Origin: Bacteroidetes bacterium HGW-Bacteroidetes-5 | GTDB lineage: Bacteria > Bacteroidota > Bacteroidia > Bacteroidales > UBA932 | Reading direction: 5' to 3' | NCBI GenBank assembly: GCA_002842515.1 | Contig: PHDC01000001.1 | Span: forward strand, 248,001-312,000 | Length of the DNA stretch: 64,000 nucleotides | Notes under the pieces: generated by a model | The model's database searches: none | What the model was told of the DNA's origin: nothing | The model's input: only the letters and a program-made list of their open reading frames with translations | Program-made: the position numbers and the translations under genes | In this document: positions 35,733 to 44,858 of the stretch, one piece after another | Position numbering within the stretch: position 1 is the stretch's first letter | Layout of the letters: every line of letters begins with the position of its first letter

Positions 35733-37286
35733 ATGAGCCAACAACTGGAACAGGTTAAAGCGCTGATACAACTTCGTGAAAAGGCGCGCTTGGGAGGTGG
35801 TCAGAAAAGAATTGATGCACAGCATCAAAAAGGAAAATACACTGCCCGCGAAAGAATCGCTATGCTTCTTGATGAAGGAAGTTTTGAAGAGTTTGATATG
35901 TTTGTAACACATCGGTGTACAAACTTCTCAATGGAGAAGATGAGATACCTGGGAGATGGAGTTATTACAGGCTACGGAACAATTGACGGTAGGCTTGTCT
36001 ATGTATTTGCCCAGGACTTTACTGTTTTCGGCGGTTCTCTCTCTGAGAGCTTTGCAATGAAAATTTGTAAAATAATGGATCAGTCAATGAAGATGGGTGC
36101 TCCAGTAATCGGCATAAACGATTCAGGAGGTGCACGAATCCAGGAGGGTGTAAATGCACTTGCAGGGTATGCGGAGATTTTTCAAAAAAACATCCTTGCA
36201 TCAGGAGTGGTTCCACAAATTTCTGCAATCTTTGGCCCTTGCGCCGGAGGAGCTGTCTACTCCCCTGCTCTCACCGATTTCAATATAATGACTAAGGGTA
36301 CCAGCTATATGTTCCTTACCGGACCTAAAGTTGTTAAGACTGTAACGGGAGAAGATGTAACTCAGGAACAGCTTGGAGGTGCAAGCGTACACTCAAGTAA
36401 AAGTGGTGTTGCCCATTTTGCTGTTGATAGCGAGGAGGAGGGAATCAAAGTGATTCGCGAACTTTTAGGCTATCTACCGCAGAACAACCTTGAAGAGGCC
36501 CCTATTGTCCACACATCTGACCCTATAGACAGACTTGATGACTCTCTGAATGAGATAATCCCCGATAGCCCTAATAAACCATACGATATGTATGAAGTTA
36601 TCGGGAGCATTGTTGACGACGGAAAATTCCTTGAGATTCACAAAGATTATGCACCCAATATTATAGTTGGGTTTGCCCGTTTCAACGGAATATCTGTTGG
36701 AGTTGTGGCAAATCAACCTAAAGTTCTTGCCGGGGTTCTGGACATCAACTCATCCAGAAAAGCAGCCCGTTTTGTGAGATTTTGCGACGCATTTAACATA
36801 CCACTTGTAACACTGGTAGATGTACCCGGTTTTCTACCCGGAACACAGCAGGAGTACGGCGGAATTATTCTTCACGGAGCAAAGCTGCTATATGCATACG
36901 GAGAGGCAACTGTTCCAAAAATAACGGTAACTCTCAGAAAATCATATGGCGGAGCCTATTGCGTGATGAGCAGCAAACACCTTCGCGGAGATATAAACTA
37001 TGCCTGGCCTACAGCAGAGATAGCAGTTATGGGACCATCTGGTGCTATTGAGGTTCTTTACGGGAAAGAGATGGCAGAGTCAGAAGATCCTGCAGCTTTT
37101 GCTTTAGAGAAAGAGAAGGAGTATCGTGATGCTTTTGCAAATCCATATAACGCTGCCAGATTTGGATATATAGATGATATTATTGAGCCGAGAAATACCA
37201 GGTTCCGTATTATCAGATCACTGCAGCAACTTGCAACCAAAAAGGTCTCTAATCCTCCGAAGAAGCATGACAACCTGCCACTATAA
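35733..37286 (+). CDS. mmdA: Methylmalonyl-CoA decarboxylase/acyl-CoA carboxylase carboxyltransferase subunit
   Basis: Transfers the carboxyl group between methylmalonyl-CoA and the biotin carrier. The 517-residue protein has the two-lobed crotonase-type carboxyltransferase fold: [21 protein letters not shown] near residues 20-40, [12 protein letters not shown] near 128-139, [15 protein letters not shown] near 164-178, [13 protein letters not shown] near 366-378 and the C-terminal AVMGPSGA. The sequence alone does not separate decarboxylase from propionyl-CoA carboxylase beta subunit. The adjacent gamma-like, biotin carrier and membrane beta subunits point to the Na+-pumping decarboxylase. 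No biotin carboxylase gene is nearby, which agrees. Confidence 0.92.
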   Translation: MSQQLEQVKALIQLREKARLGGGQKRIDAQHQKGKYTARERIAMLLDEGSFEEFDMFVTHRCTNFSMEKMRYLGDGVITGYGTIDGRLVYVFAQDFTVFGGSLSESFAMKICKIMDQSMKMGAPVIGINDSGGARIQEGVNALAGYAEIFQKNILASGVVPQISAIFGPCAGGAVYSPALTDFNIMTKGTSYMFLTGPKVVKTVTGEDVTQEQLGGASVHSSKSGVAHFAVDSEEEGIKVIRELLGYLPQNNLEEAPIVHTSDPIDRLDDSLNEIIPDSPNKPYDMYEVIGSIVDDGKFLEIHKDYAPNIIVGFARFNGISVGVVANQPKVLAGVLDINSSRKAARFVRFCDAFNIPLVTLVDVPGFLPGTQQEYGGIILHGAKLLYAYGEATVPKITVTLRKSYGGAYCVMSSKHLRGDINYAWPTAEIAVMGPSGAIEVLYGKEMAESEDPAAFALEKEKEYRDAFANPYNAARFGYIDDIIEPRNTRFRIIRSLQQLATKKVSNPPKKHDNLPL

Positions 37287-37305
37287 CCAAATAACCGGTA
37301 AAATA

Positions 37306-38235
37306 ATGAAAAGAAGTTGCATTATACTTGCGTTGTTAGGGTTGATGATAAGCTCAAATGTGTTGTACTCCCAGAATATGTCTGATATTCGTATTAACGA
37401 AATTCTGGTTACAAACACAGATGATTTTGAAGATGATTTCGGCAATAAAAGCGGATGGATTGAGCTGTTTAATACATCATATGCCACCGTGGATATATCC
37501 GGCTGTTATCTTACAAATGACCCGAATAACCTTACAAAATACTTGATTCCCAGGGGTGATATCCTAACGAAAATCAAACCCAGGCAGCACACTCTCTTCT
37601 GGGCAGATTCTGAGCCCTACAGAGGTACATTCCATATTAACTTTTTGCTTAGTGATTCTCACGAAATTCTTTTTGTAAGCAGTGACGGCAGGACAATACT
37701 TGACAGAGTTGTTATACCTCACTCAGTACTTTCGGAAAATGTCTCATATGGAAGATTCAGAGATGGCGTTGAAGTTAAGGGTAAAGATAAATCAATCGAT
37801 ATAGAGAAAACCTGGGGGGTACTTTCAAGAACATCTCCAAGCACAAATAACTACGGTGCAGATATTGAACCTCCAGGAATGATTCTTATGAAAATTGACC
37901 CTTACGGTGCAATAATGTCTTTCACTGCAATGTCAGTTGTATTTCTCTCATTAATACTACTATACATTGTATTCAAAAATACAGGAAACTACAATATAGG
38001 GCTAAGCAGAAAAAAGGCAGAGCGAGCAGCTAAAGGAAGCAAACGCGTAGTCTCCGAAGAGGAGATATCTGCCGAAGTTTTTGCAGCCATCTCTACAGCA
38101 CTTCACACCTATTTTGAAGATGACGAAGCACACGATATTGAGCACACTATTCTAACCATAGATAAAGTAACCAGAAATTACTCACCGTGGAGTTCAAAAA
38201 TTTACACTCTCAGAGAGATACCTAAAAAAAATTGA
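37306..38235 (+). CDS. OadG-like gamma subunit fused to a lamin-tail domain
   Basis: A 309-residue protein. A signal peptide (about 1-23) is followed by a lamin-tail-like beta-sandwich (about 25-165) with IRINEILVTNTDD, NKSGWIELFNTS and YLTNDPNNLTKYLIP motifs. Then comes a transmembrane helix (about 200-222) and a cytosolic tail (EEEISAEVFAAISTALHTYF, with WSSKIYTLREIP at the end), typical of OadG/gamma subunits that assemble the decarboxylase. Classical OadG is only about 80 residues, so this is an enlarged form whose large domain faces the periplasm. It lies 19 bases after mmdA and 17 before the biotin carrier. I chose the ATG at 37306 for the signal peptide; an upstream in-frame start lies inside mmdA. 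Confidence 0.82.
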   Translation: MKRSCIILALLGLMISSNVLYSQNMSDIRINEILVTNTDDFEDDFGNKSGWIELFNTSYATVDISGCYLTNDPNNLTKYLIPRGDILTKIKPRQHTLFWADSEPYRGTFHINFLLSDSHEILFVSSDGRTILDRVVIPHSVLSENVSYGRFRDGVEVKGKDKSIDIEKTWGVLSRTSPSTNNYGADIEPPGMILMKIDPYGAIMSFTAMSVVFLSLILLYIVFKNTGNYNIGLSRKKAERAAKGSKRVVSEEEISAEVFAAISTALHTYFEDDEAHDIEHTILTIDKVTRNYSPWSSKIYTLREIPKKN

Positions 38236-38252
38236 ATTAATCTGTAATCAAA

Positions 38253-38675
38253 ATGAAAGAATATAAATTAAAGATAAACGGTAACGACTACGCTGTAACA
38301 GTTGTCAATATTGAAGACACCATAGCAGAGGTTGAGGTGAACGGAATTCCATTCAGGGTTGAGATTGAAAGGCCGGCAAAAAAGCAGAGTGTACCGCTTT
38401 CAAGAATTAATAAACCCGCTAAGGTTGAGGCAAATATAGTACGTCAGCCTACATCTGGACTGGAGACTGTCATCTCCTCTCCTCTACCAGGAGTGATCCT
38501 GGAGGTGGTTGTTAAAGAGGGAGACTCAGTTAAAAAAGGTCAAAAACTGCTGATACTGGAGGCAATGAAGATGGAGAATGTAATTGAGTCCTCTGCAGAC
38601 GGCAAAATTGTTACTCTTAAGGTAAATAAAGGAGACTCCGTTCTAGAAGGTGCTCCTCTAATAATTATTGGATAA
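38253..38675 (+). CDS. mmdC: Biotin carboxyl carrier subunit of methylmalonyl-CoA decarboxylase
   Basis: A 140-residue protein: an N-terminal small beta domain (about 1-38), a short linker (about 40-68), and a C-terminal biotinyl domain (about 72-140) with the biotin-attachment motif EAMKMEN, Lys106. It shuttles the carboxyl group from the carboxyltransferase to the membrane beta subunit. The linker is shorter and less Pro/Ala-rich than in many decarboxylases. The gene ends one base before the beta-subunit ATG. Confidence 0.92.
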   Translation: MKEYKLKINGNDYAVTVVNIEDTIAEVEVNGIPFRVEIERPAKKQSVPLSRINKPAKVEANIVRQPTSGLETVISSPLPGVILEVVVKEGDSVKKGQKLLILEAMKMENVIESSADGKIVTLKVNKGDSVLEGAPLIIIG

Positions 38676-38676
38676 G

Positions 38677-39837
38677 ATGGAAAACAACGGAATTTTTTCA
38701 CTCCTGGCAGAAAATCTAAAGACTTTTCTTCAATATACCGGTTTTGCAAATGCAACTTTCGGACATATTTTTATGATTCTAATAGGATTGCTCTTTATCT
38801 ATTTGGCAATAAAGAAAGATTGGGAGCCACTTCTGCTCATACCAATAGGTTTTGGTATTGTCATTGGGAATATTCCGCTCTTCCCCGGACTGAGTATAAG
38901 TGTTTATGAAGAGGGATCAGTTCTTAATATTCTATATCAGGGAGTTCAAAAAGGGTTCTACCCACCTCTGATATTTTTAGGTATAGGAGCAATGACAGAC
39001 TTCTCCGCACTGATCTCCAATCCAAAACTTATGCTTATTGGAGCTGCAGCTCAGTTTGGTATCTTTGGAGCTTATGCAATAGCACTAATAGCTGGTTTCG
39101 CACCTGCCGAAGCCGGAGCAATTGGTATAATCGGAGGAGCAGATGGTCCGACCGCGATATTTCTCTCTTCCAGACTTGCTCCAGACTTGATGGGTGCAAT
39201 TGCTGTATCTGCTTACTCATATATGGCACTGGTTCCTGTAATACAGCCGCCTATTATGAGATTATTAACCACTCACAAAGAGCGTCTGATAAGGATGAAA
39301 CCTCCTAGAGCAGTATCACAGACGGAGAAGAAACTCTTCCCGATAATCGGATTTCTTCTAACGGCTTTTATAGTGCCATCGGGCTTACCACTGCTTGGAA
39401 TGCTCTTCTTTGGAAATCTTCTTAAAGAGAGCGGTGTTACCAAAAGGCTGGCAGAGACAGCCCGCGGACCGCTTATCGACATTGTAACTATCCTCATTGG
39501 TGTAACTGTAGGATGTTCAACTCAGGCAGATAAATTCTTGCAACTTAAGTCTATCTACATTTTCGCACTTGGTGCAGGATCATTTGTAATTGCAACTACT
39601 GCAGGAGTACTCTTTGTTAAAGCCTTTAACCTAATACTGAAAGAGGGGAATAAAATTAATCCTTTGATCGGGAACTCGGGCGTATCTGCTGTTCCCGATT
39701 CGGCCAGGGTTTCAAACAGTATTGGGTTGGAATACGATAAAACCAACTATCTTCTTATGCACGCAATGGGGCCAAATGTGGCTGGCGTAATAGGTAGTGC
39801 TGTTGCAGCCGGAATTTTACTCGGATTTTTGAGTTAA
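38677..39837 (+). CDS. mmdB: Na+-translocating decarboxylase beta subunit
   Basis: Integral membrane subunit that decarboxylates carboxybiotin and uses the energy to export Na+. The 386-residue protein has about nine to eleven helices. The conserved motif GIIGGADGPTAIFLSSRLAP, carrying the Asp known to be essential in Klebsiella OadB, is near residues 150-169, and a second conserved helix near the C-terminus contains GPNVAGVIGSAVAAG. I start at the ATG at 38677; a TTG three codons upstream overlaps mmdC. It ends at a terminator before the V-ATPase promoter. Confidence 0.93.
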   Translation: MENNGIFSLLAENLKTFLQYTGFANATFGHIFMILIGLLFIYLAIKKDWEPLLLIPIGFGIVIGNIPLFPGLSISVYEEGSVLNILYQGVQKGFYPPLIFLGIGAMTDFSALISNPKLMLIGAAAQFGIFGAYAIALIAGFAPAEAGAIGIIGGADGPTAIFLSSRLAPDLMGAIAVSAYSYMALVPVIQPPIMRLLTTHKERLIRMKPPRAVSQTEKKLFPIIGFLLTAFIVPSGLPLLGMLFFGNLLKESGVTKRLAETARGPLIDIVTILIGVTVGCSTQADKFLQLKSIYIFALGAGSFVIATTAGVLFVKAFNLILKEGNKINPLIGNSGVSAVPDSARVSNSIGLEYDKTNYLLMHAMGPNVAGVIGSAVAAGILLGFLS

Positions 39838-39858
39838 GATATTATAAATATCGGTTAA

Positions 39859-39889
39859 GAAAGCGTCTTTTTTGGGCGCTTTTTTTTAT
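39859..39889 (+). terminator. Terminator between the decarboxylase and V-ATPase operons
   Basis: AAAGCGTC pairs with GGCGCTTT (8 bp with one G-U), followed by at least eight T residues. The V-ATPase promoter begins within this structure. Confidence 0.75.
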
Positions 39890-39904
39890 TTTTTCCTATC
39901 TTTG
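39871..39904 (+). promoter_or_regulatory. Bacteroidota promoter of the V-ATPase operon
   Basis: TTTG (39871-39874), 22 bases, TATCTTTG (39897-39904). The spacing is slightly long. The -33 element lies inside the upstream terminator hairpin. Confidence 0.55.
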
Positions 39905-39926
39905 ACGAATTAAAATTTAATGAGAT

Positions 39927-40541
39927 ATGCAAAATAAATTGCAAGAACTTACTGATAAACTTTATACCGAAGGCTTATCAAAGGGTAAAATTGAGGCCGA
40001 AGAGCTAAAGGCAAATGCAAAAAAAGAGGCAGAAGAGATAATTGCCAAAGCAAAGGAGGAGTACAATCTAATTTTGGACAAAGCAAAAAAGGACTCTCTG
40101 GATTACAAAATCAAGATTGAGAACGAAATTAAGATGGTATCCAGGCAAACTCTTGCAAAAGTAAAACAGAACATAGAGGAGGTTGTTACAACCAAGGCTA
40201 TACAAAACCCTGTTAAAGAGGCTATTGAAAGCAAAGAATTTTTAGGTTCTTTAATTAAAAGCGCTATTACATCCTTCAACCCGGATAACAGTGACTCTGT
40301 GAGCCTAGAGATCCTTCTACCTGAATCGCTAAAAACAGAGTTGGACTCGTTTATCAAAAACGATATTATCAAACAACTAAATGCGACAGTAGAGTTTTTC
40401 TACGACAAAAAGATTCAGACAGGTTTTAAAATCGGCCCTAAGGGCGAAGGTTACTATATAAGCTTCACAGATAAAGATTTCCAGGGTTTACTAGCTCAGT
40501 ATCTCAAACCAAAAACCCGTGAATTCTTATTCTCTGAATAA
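39927..40541 (+). CDS. V-type ATPase subunit E
   Basis: Peripheral-stalk subunit, 204 residues. The N-terminal half is a long charged helix/coiled coil (about 1-90, with KIEAEELKANAKKEAEEII) and the C-terminal half a small globular domain (KTGFKIGPKGEGYYISFTD-like region near 170-190). This is the standard E-subunit layout. No separate G/H subunit gene was seen, so the partner stalk helix is either elsewhere or replaced. It is first in the operon and is followed by DUF2764 after 2 bases. Confidence 0.85.
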   Translation: MQNKLQELTDKLYTEGLSKGKIEAEELKANAKKEAEEIIAKAKEEYNLILDKAKKDSLDYKIKIENEIKMVSRQTLAKVKQNIEEVVTTKAIQNPVKEAIESKEFLGSLIKSAITSFNPDNSDSVSLEILLPESLKTELDSFIKNDIIKQLNATVEFFYDKKIQTGFKIGPKGEGYYISFTDKDFQGLLAQYLKPKTREFLFSE

Positions 40542-40543
40542 CA

Positions 40544-41182
40544 ATGAGAAACTACCACTACATCATATCGGGGCTTCCGGATATTGCACTTGACTTCGAA
40601 AACACAGGTTTCGATCTTGAGTCTCTATTCGCCCATATTTCTGATATGAGTACACCGGAGGATATCCGTTGTATTGAGTGGCTGTTTTTCGGGCTCAAAG
40701 AGGAGAATCTCAACAATCACTTCTACAGAGCAGCCCGAAAAATGCCCAATAAATTCATTCGGGAATATTTCACTACAGATCTTGAAATAAGAAATATACA
40801 GGCAGCCTATCTTGCCAGAAAGAGTTCACAAGATCCATCTGACTTTGTAATCGGAAGCGGCGAGTTTACCGATTCATTAAAAAACAGTAAAGCTGCAGAT
40901 ATGGGTATTACACATCTGAGCGAACTCTCAGCTCCGGTTCTAAAGATTCTGGAAAATGAAAACATACTGGAGAGAGAGCAACTTCTGGACCTGCTTCGCT
41001 GGGAGAGAGCCAACGAGATTTGTACTTTCAGCTATTTTGACATCAATGTGATACTCTCCTTCTTGCTAAAGGCATCAATCGTGAAGCGCTGGGCTAAGTT
41101 AGACAGAAAAAGAGGGGCTGTCATTTTCAAAAAATTTGTTGATGAGGTTAAGGGCTCATTTAATATGGATAATAAAAACTAA
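40544..41182 (+). CDS. DUF2764 protein of the V-ATPase operon
   Basis: A 212-residue cytoplasmic, mainly helical protein of DUF2764. Features are MRNYHYIISGLPDIALDF at the start, IEWLFFGLKEENLNNHFY near 43-60, NIQAAYLARKSS near 84-95, and WERANEICTFSYFDINVILSFLLKASIVKRW near 153-183. It occupies the operon position where other A/V-ATPases encode subunit C, the linker between rotor and stator. The helical composition and the motif NIQAAYLARK, close to helical motifs in subunit C (N-x-R-x-x-L), make it a candidate functional replacement. Not demonstrated. Confidence 0.83.
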   Translation: MRNYHYIISGLPDIALDFENTGFDLESLFAHISDMSTPEDIRCIEWLFFGLKEENLNNHFYRAARKMPNKFIREYFTTDLEIRNIQAAYLARKSSQDPSDFVIGSGEFTDSLKNSKAADMGITHLSELSAPVLKILENENILEREQLLDLLRWERANEICTFSYFDINVILSFLLKASIVKRWAKLDRKRGAVIFKKFVDEVKGSFNMDNKN

Positions 41183-41185
41183 TAT

Positions 41186-42937
41186 ATGAAAACCACAGGA
41201 ATAGTTACAGGGATTATCTCCAATCTTGTCACCATAGAGGTTGATGGTCCCGTTGCTCAGAACGAGATCTGTTACATTGACCTTTCCGGAACGAGAATGA
41301 TGGCAGAGATAATCAAGATTAACGGAAAAGAGGCTTTTGTTCAGGTTTATGAAAGTACCAGAGGTCTTAAAGCCGGAGATAAGGCGGAGTTTGCCGGACA
41401 CTTGCTTGAGATAGATCTTGGCCCGGGAATTCTTTCAAGTATTTATGACGGACTTCAAAATAATCTGGAGACAATGAAAGGGGTCTTTCTTACCAGAGGT
41501 GAGTACACAATTGCCTTAGATCCGGATAAAAAGTGGGAGTTTACACCCTTTGCAAAACCCGGCGATGAAGTTATTGCTGCGGACTGGCTTGGTGAGGTAA
41601 AAGAGGGATGGTTGCCTCATAAAATTATGGTTCCCTTCTCTTTTGACGGCAGCTATACAATCAAATCAATAGTCAATGCAGGTGAGTATACTGTAAATGA
41701 CACCATTGCTGTTCTCGTTAACGAATCCGGAGATAGCATCAATGTAACTATGAAGCAGAAATGGCCTGTAAAGATTGCCATTACAAAATATAGGGACAAA
41801 CCGAGACCATTCCGTATAATGGAGACAAGAGTACGGGTAATTGACACATTCAACCCGATTGCAGAAGGGGGAACTGGATTTATTCCGGGACCCTTCGGTA
41901 GCGGAAAGACAGTACTTCAACACGCAATATCTAAACAGGCAGATGCAGATGTAATCATATTCGCAGCTTGTGGAGAGAGAGCAAATGAGGTTGTTGAGAT
42001 ATTCACAGAGTTTCCAAAACTTGAAGACCCGCGTACCGGAAGAAAGCTGATGGAGAGAACCACAATTATCTGCAACACTTCTAATATGCCTGTTGCAGCC
42101 CGTGAGGCATCTGTATATACTGCAATGACCATTGGAGAGTATTACAGGGCTATGGGGTTAAAGGTCTTGCTGCTTGCAGACTCTACATCACGCTGGGCAC
42201 AGGCTCTGCGTGAAATGAGTAACAGGATGGAGGAGCTTCCGGGAGCAGATGCCTTCCCGATGGACCTGCCTGCAATTATCTCAAGTTTCTATGCCAGAGC
42301 AGGAATTGTTAATCTCAATAATGGTCAAACAGGTTCTGTCACCTTTATCGGTACAGTATCTCCGGCAGGAGGTAACTTAAAAGAGCCCGTTACCGAATCA
42401 ACCAAAAAGGCAGCCCGGTGCTTCTTTGCACTATCTCAGAACAGAGCAGACAGAAAGAGATACCCTGCTGTCGATCCGATAGATTCATACTCAAAATACC
42501 TGGAGTATCCGGAGATTATCGAAGATTTTAAAAAGAGAATCGGAGAGGATTGGGTAGAGAAGGTTCTGCGTGGCAAAAACCTTGTACTACGCGGTAAAGA
42601 GGCATACGAACAGATTAATATCCTGGGAGATGACGGTGTCCCTCTGGAGTACCATAAGAGATACTGGAAATCTGAGCTAATGGATTTTGTAATTCTTCAG
42701 CAGGACGCGTTTGATAAAATTGATGCAAACTGTCCTATGGAGAGACAAAGTTATATGTACTATCTTGCACTTGATATTTGCGAAAGCGAGTATGAATTTG
42801 AAGATTTTGAAGAGTGTGGAAATTTTTACAAGAAGATAATTAATATTTTGCGCCAAATGAACTACTCACTGTTTAAGAGTGAAGAGTTCAATAAATATTT
42901 GGAGCAACTTAATACCGAATTGAACAATGGCAAGTAA
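41186..42937 (+). CDS. V-type ATPase catalytic subunit A
   Basis: Nucleotide-hydrolysing subunit, 583 residues. An N-terminal beta barrel (about 1-75) and the bulge domain typical of A subunits are followed by the P-loop GPFGSGKT near residues 234-241, the GERANEV segment near 262-268, LLADSTSRWAQALREMS near 327-343, and TGSVTFIGTVSPAGGN near 382-397 in the catalytic core. The length is normal. It overlaps subunit B by 11 bases, ensuring coupled translation. Confidence 0.97.
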   Translation: MKTTGIVTGIISNLVTIEVDGPVAQNEICYIDLSGTRMMAEIIKINGKEAFVQVYESTRGLKAGDKAEFAGHLLEIDLGPGILSSIYDGLQNNLETMKGVFLTRGEYTIALDPDKKWEFTPFAKPGDEVIAADWLGEVKEGWLPHKIMVPFSFDGSYTIKSIVNAGEYTVNDTIAVLVNESGDSINVTMKQKWPVKIAITKYRDKPRPFRIMETRVRVIDTFNPIAEGGTGFIPGPFGSGKTVLQHAISKQADADVIIFAACGERANEVVEIFTEFPKLEDPRTGRKLMERTTIICNTSNMPVAAREASVYTAMTIGEYYRAMGLKVLLLADSTSRWAQALREMSNRMEELPGADAFPMDLPAIISSFYARAGIVNLNNGQTGSVTFIGTVSPAGGNLKEPVTESTKKAARCFFALSQNRADRKRYPAVDPIDSYSKYLEYPEIIEDFKKRIGEDWVEKVLRGKNLVLRGKEAYEQINILGDDGVPLEYHKRYWKSELMDFVILQQDAFDKIDANCPMERQSYMYYLALDICESEYEFEDFEECGNFYKKIINILRQMNYSLFKSEEFNKYLEQLNTELNNGK

Positions 42938-44246
42938 AGCATTTCAGAAGATATACACCCAGCTGGAGTCTATAACAAAGGCTACAGTTGCCCTTAGAGC
43001 ACAAGGAATTACCAATGAAGAGCTTGCAACAGTAGACGGGCGTCTGGCTCAGGTTGTGAAAATTAAACGAGATCTAATCACTCTTCAGGTCTTTGCGGGT
43101 ACCGAAGGTATTCCAACAAACGCAGAGGTTATCTTCTTCGGTGAACCCCCTTCACTAAATGTAAGTGAAGATCTTTCGGGACGTTTTTTCAACGCATATG
43201 GTGACCCAATTGATAATGGTCCCAAAGTTGAGGGAGAGAATCGTTTTATCGGGGGGCCGTCTGTTAACCCATACAAAAGGATGCAACCTTCGGAGATAAT
43301 ACCTACCGGAATTGCAGGAATTGACCTAAATAACACCTTGGTTTCGGGACAGAAGATTCCATTCTTTGCAGATCCAGACCAGCCATACAATCAGGTTATG
43401 GCACAAGTTGCACTAAGAGCAGATGTAGATAAGATTATCCTCGGAGGGATGGGACTCACAAATGATGACTACCTCTATTACAAACAGGTTTTCGAAAATG
43501 CCGGAGCTCTCAATAAGATCATAAGCTTTGTAAATACAACCGAACAACCCCCTGTTGAGAGGTTGCTTATTCCGGATATGGCACTGACTGCCGCTGAGTA
43601 CTTTGCAGTAGATAAAAATGAGAAGGTACTGGTCTTGCTTACCGACATGACCCTCTATGCAGATGCACTGAGTATTGTTAGTAATCGTATGGATCAAATC
43701 CCTTCAAAGGATTCAATGCCGGGCTCTCTCTACTCCGATCTTGCAAAGATATATGAGAAAGCGGTACAACTTCCGGATGGAGGATCAATTACAATTATTG
43801 CCGTAACAACACTTAGCGGCGGCGACATAACACACGCAATTCCGGATAATACCGGTTACATTACCGAAGGGCAGCTTTTCCTGAGAACAGACTCAGATAC
43901 CGGGAAGGTAATTGTAGATCCGTTCCGTTCACTTTCAAGATTGAAACAGCTGGTAATCGGCAAAAAAACAAGAGAGGATCACAATCACGTTATGAATGCT
44001 GCAGTTAGGCTCTATGCAGATGCTGCAAATGCAAAAACCAAACTGGAGAACGGATTCGATCTTAGTGACTATGACCTGCGCTGCCTCAACTACGCTAAAG
44101 ATTACTCGAACAAGCTGTTATCCATAGAGGTGAATATTAACACAACTCAGATGCTTGACACAGCCTGGGAGCTCTTTGCGAAATATTTCACACAGACAGA
44201 GGTGAGTATTAAAGAGGAGATTACTCAAAAATACTGGAAGAACTGA
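42927..44246 (+). CDS. V-type ATPase subunit B
   Basis: Non-catalytic nucleotide-binding partner of subunit A, 439 residues. It has EVIFFGEPPSLNVSEDLSGRFFNAYG near 68-93, PTGIAGIDLNNTLVSGQKIPFF near 126-147 in place of a true P-loop, as expected for B, LTDMTLYADALSIVSNRMDQIPS near 237-259, and GSITIIAVTTLSGGDITHAIPD near 285-306. It follows A in the operon and precedes D by 12 bases. Confidence 0.96.
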   Translation: MASKAFQKIYTQLESITKATVALRAQGITNEELATVDGRLAQVVKIKRDLITLQVFAGTEGIPTNAEVIFFGEPPSLNVSEDLSGRFFNAYGDPIDNGPKVEGENRFIGGPSVNPYKRMQPSEIIPTGIAGIDLNNTLVSGQKIPFFADPDQPYNQVMAQVALRADVDKIILGGMGLTNDDYLYYKQVFENAGALNKIISFVNTTEQPPVERLLIPDMALTAAEYFAVDKNEKVLVLLTDMTLYADALSIVSNRMDQIPSKDSMPGSLYSDLAKIYEKAVQLPDGGSITIIAVTTLSGGDITHAIPDNTGYITEGQLFLRTDSDTGKVIVDPFRSLSRLKQLVIGKKTREDHNHVMNAAVRLYADAANAKTKLENGFDLSDYDLRCLNYAKDYSNKLLSIEVNINTTQMLDTAWELFAKYFTQTEVSIKEEITQKYWKN

Positions 44247-44258
44247 TACTATTAGAGA

Positions 44259-44858
44259 ATGGCAATTAAATTTCAATTTAACAAAACATCGCTTAACGAT
44301 CTTAACAAACAGCTTAAGGTTCGGATAAAAGCGTTGCCAACTCTAAAAAACAAAGAGTCTGCACTTCGAATGGAGGTCAAAAGAGCAAAGGACAAATCTG
44401 AAGAGCTCACAAAACAGCTCTCCGATGCTCTTGAGTCTTACAACTATCTTGCAGGGCTCTGGAATGAATTTGAACCCGGGTTAATATCTGTTAAAGATGT
44501 TGAACTTGAAATTGTCAAGATTGCTGGAATACGGACTCCGTTACTCAAAGATGTTATTTATGAGGTAAAACCTTTTAACCTTTTTGTAAAACCTCTCTGG
44601 TATAGTGACGGGATAAAGATTCTAAAGCAACTTGCCCAACTTGGAATTGAGTCTGAGGTCTATCTGGAGAAGATGAGGCTTTTAGACCACGCCAGAAAAA
44701 AGACCACCCAAAAGGTTAATCTTTACGAGAAGGTTCAGATTCCTGGTTATCAGGAGGCAATATTGAAGATAAAACGCTTTATGGAAGATGAGGAGAACCT
44801 CTCTAAAGCTTCACAAAAAATTGTCAAAAAAAGACAACAGCAGGAGGATAAGGTATGA
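44259..44858 (+). CDS. V-type ATPase subunit D
   Basis: Central rotor-shaft subunit, 199 residues, almost entirely long helices forming an antiparallel coiled coil (about 7-60 and 130-199). The D family is recognised by FNKTSLNDLNKQLKVRIKALPTL near the start and a C-terminal RLLDHARKKTTQKVNLYEKVQIP-like segment. A separate subunit F gene was not found in the operon. Its stop overlaps the start of subunit I by 4 bases (ATGA). Confidence 0.9.
   Translation: MAIKFQFNKTSLNDLNKQLKVRIKALPTLKNKESALRMEVKRAKDKSEELTKQLSDALESYNYLAGLWNEFEPGLISVKDVELEIVKIAGIRTPLLKDVIYEVKPFNLFVKPLWYSDGIKILKQLAQLGIESEVYLEKMRLLDHARKKTTQKVNLYEKVQIPGYQEAILKIKRFMEDEENLSKASQKIVKKRQQQEDKV

Noticed and set aside
35733-37286. Propionyl-CoA carboxylase beta subunit as the main call
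   Set aside because: No biotin carboxylase gene is nearby, while gamma-like, biotin-carrier and Na+-pumping beta subunits follow directly, which favours the decarboxylase.
37306-38235. Possible transfer from eukaryotes because of the lamin-tail domain
   Set aside because: Lamin-tail domains are common in bacterial exported proteins, and the operon context and codon use look native.
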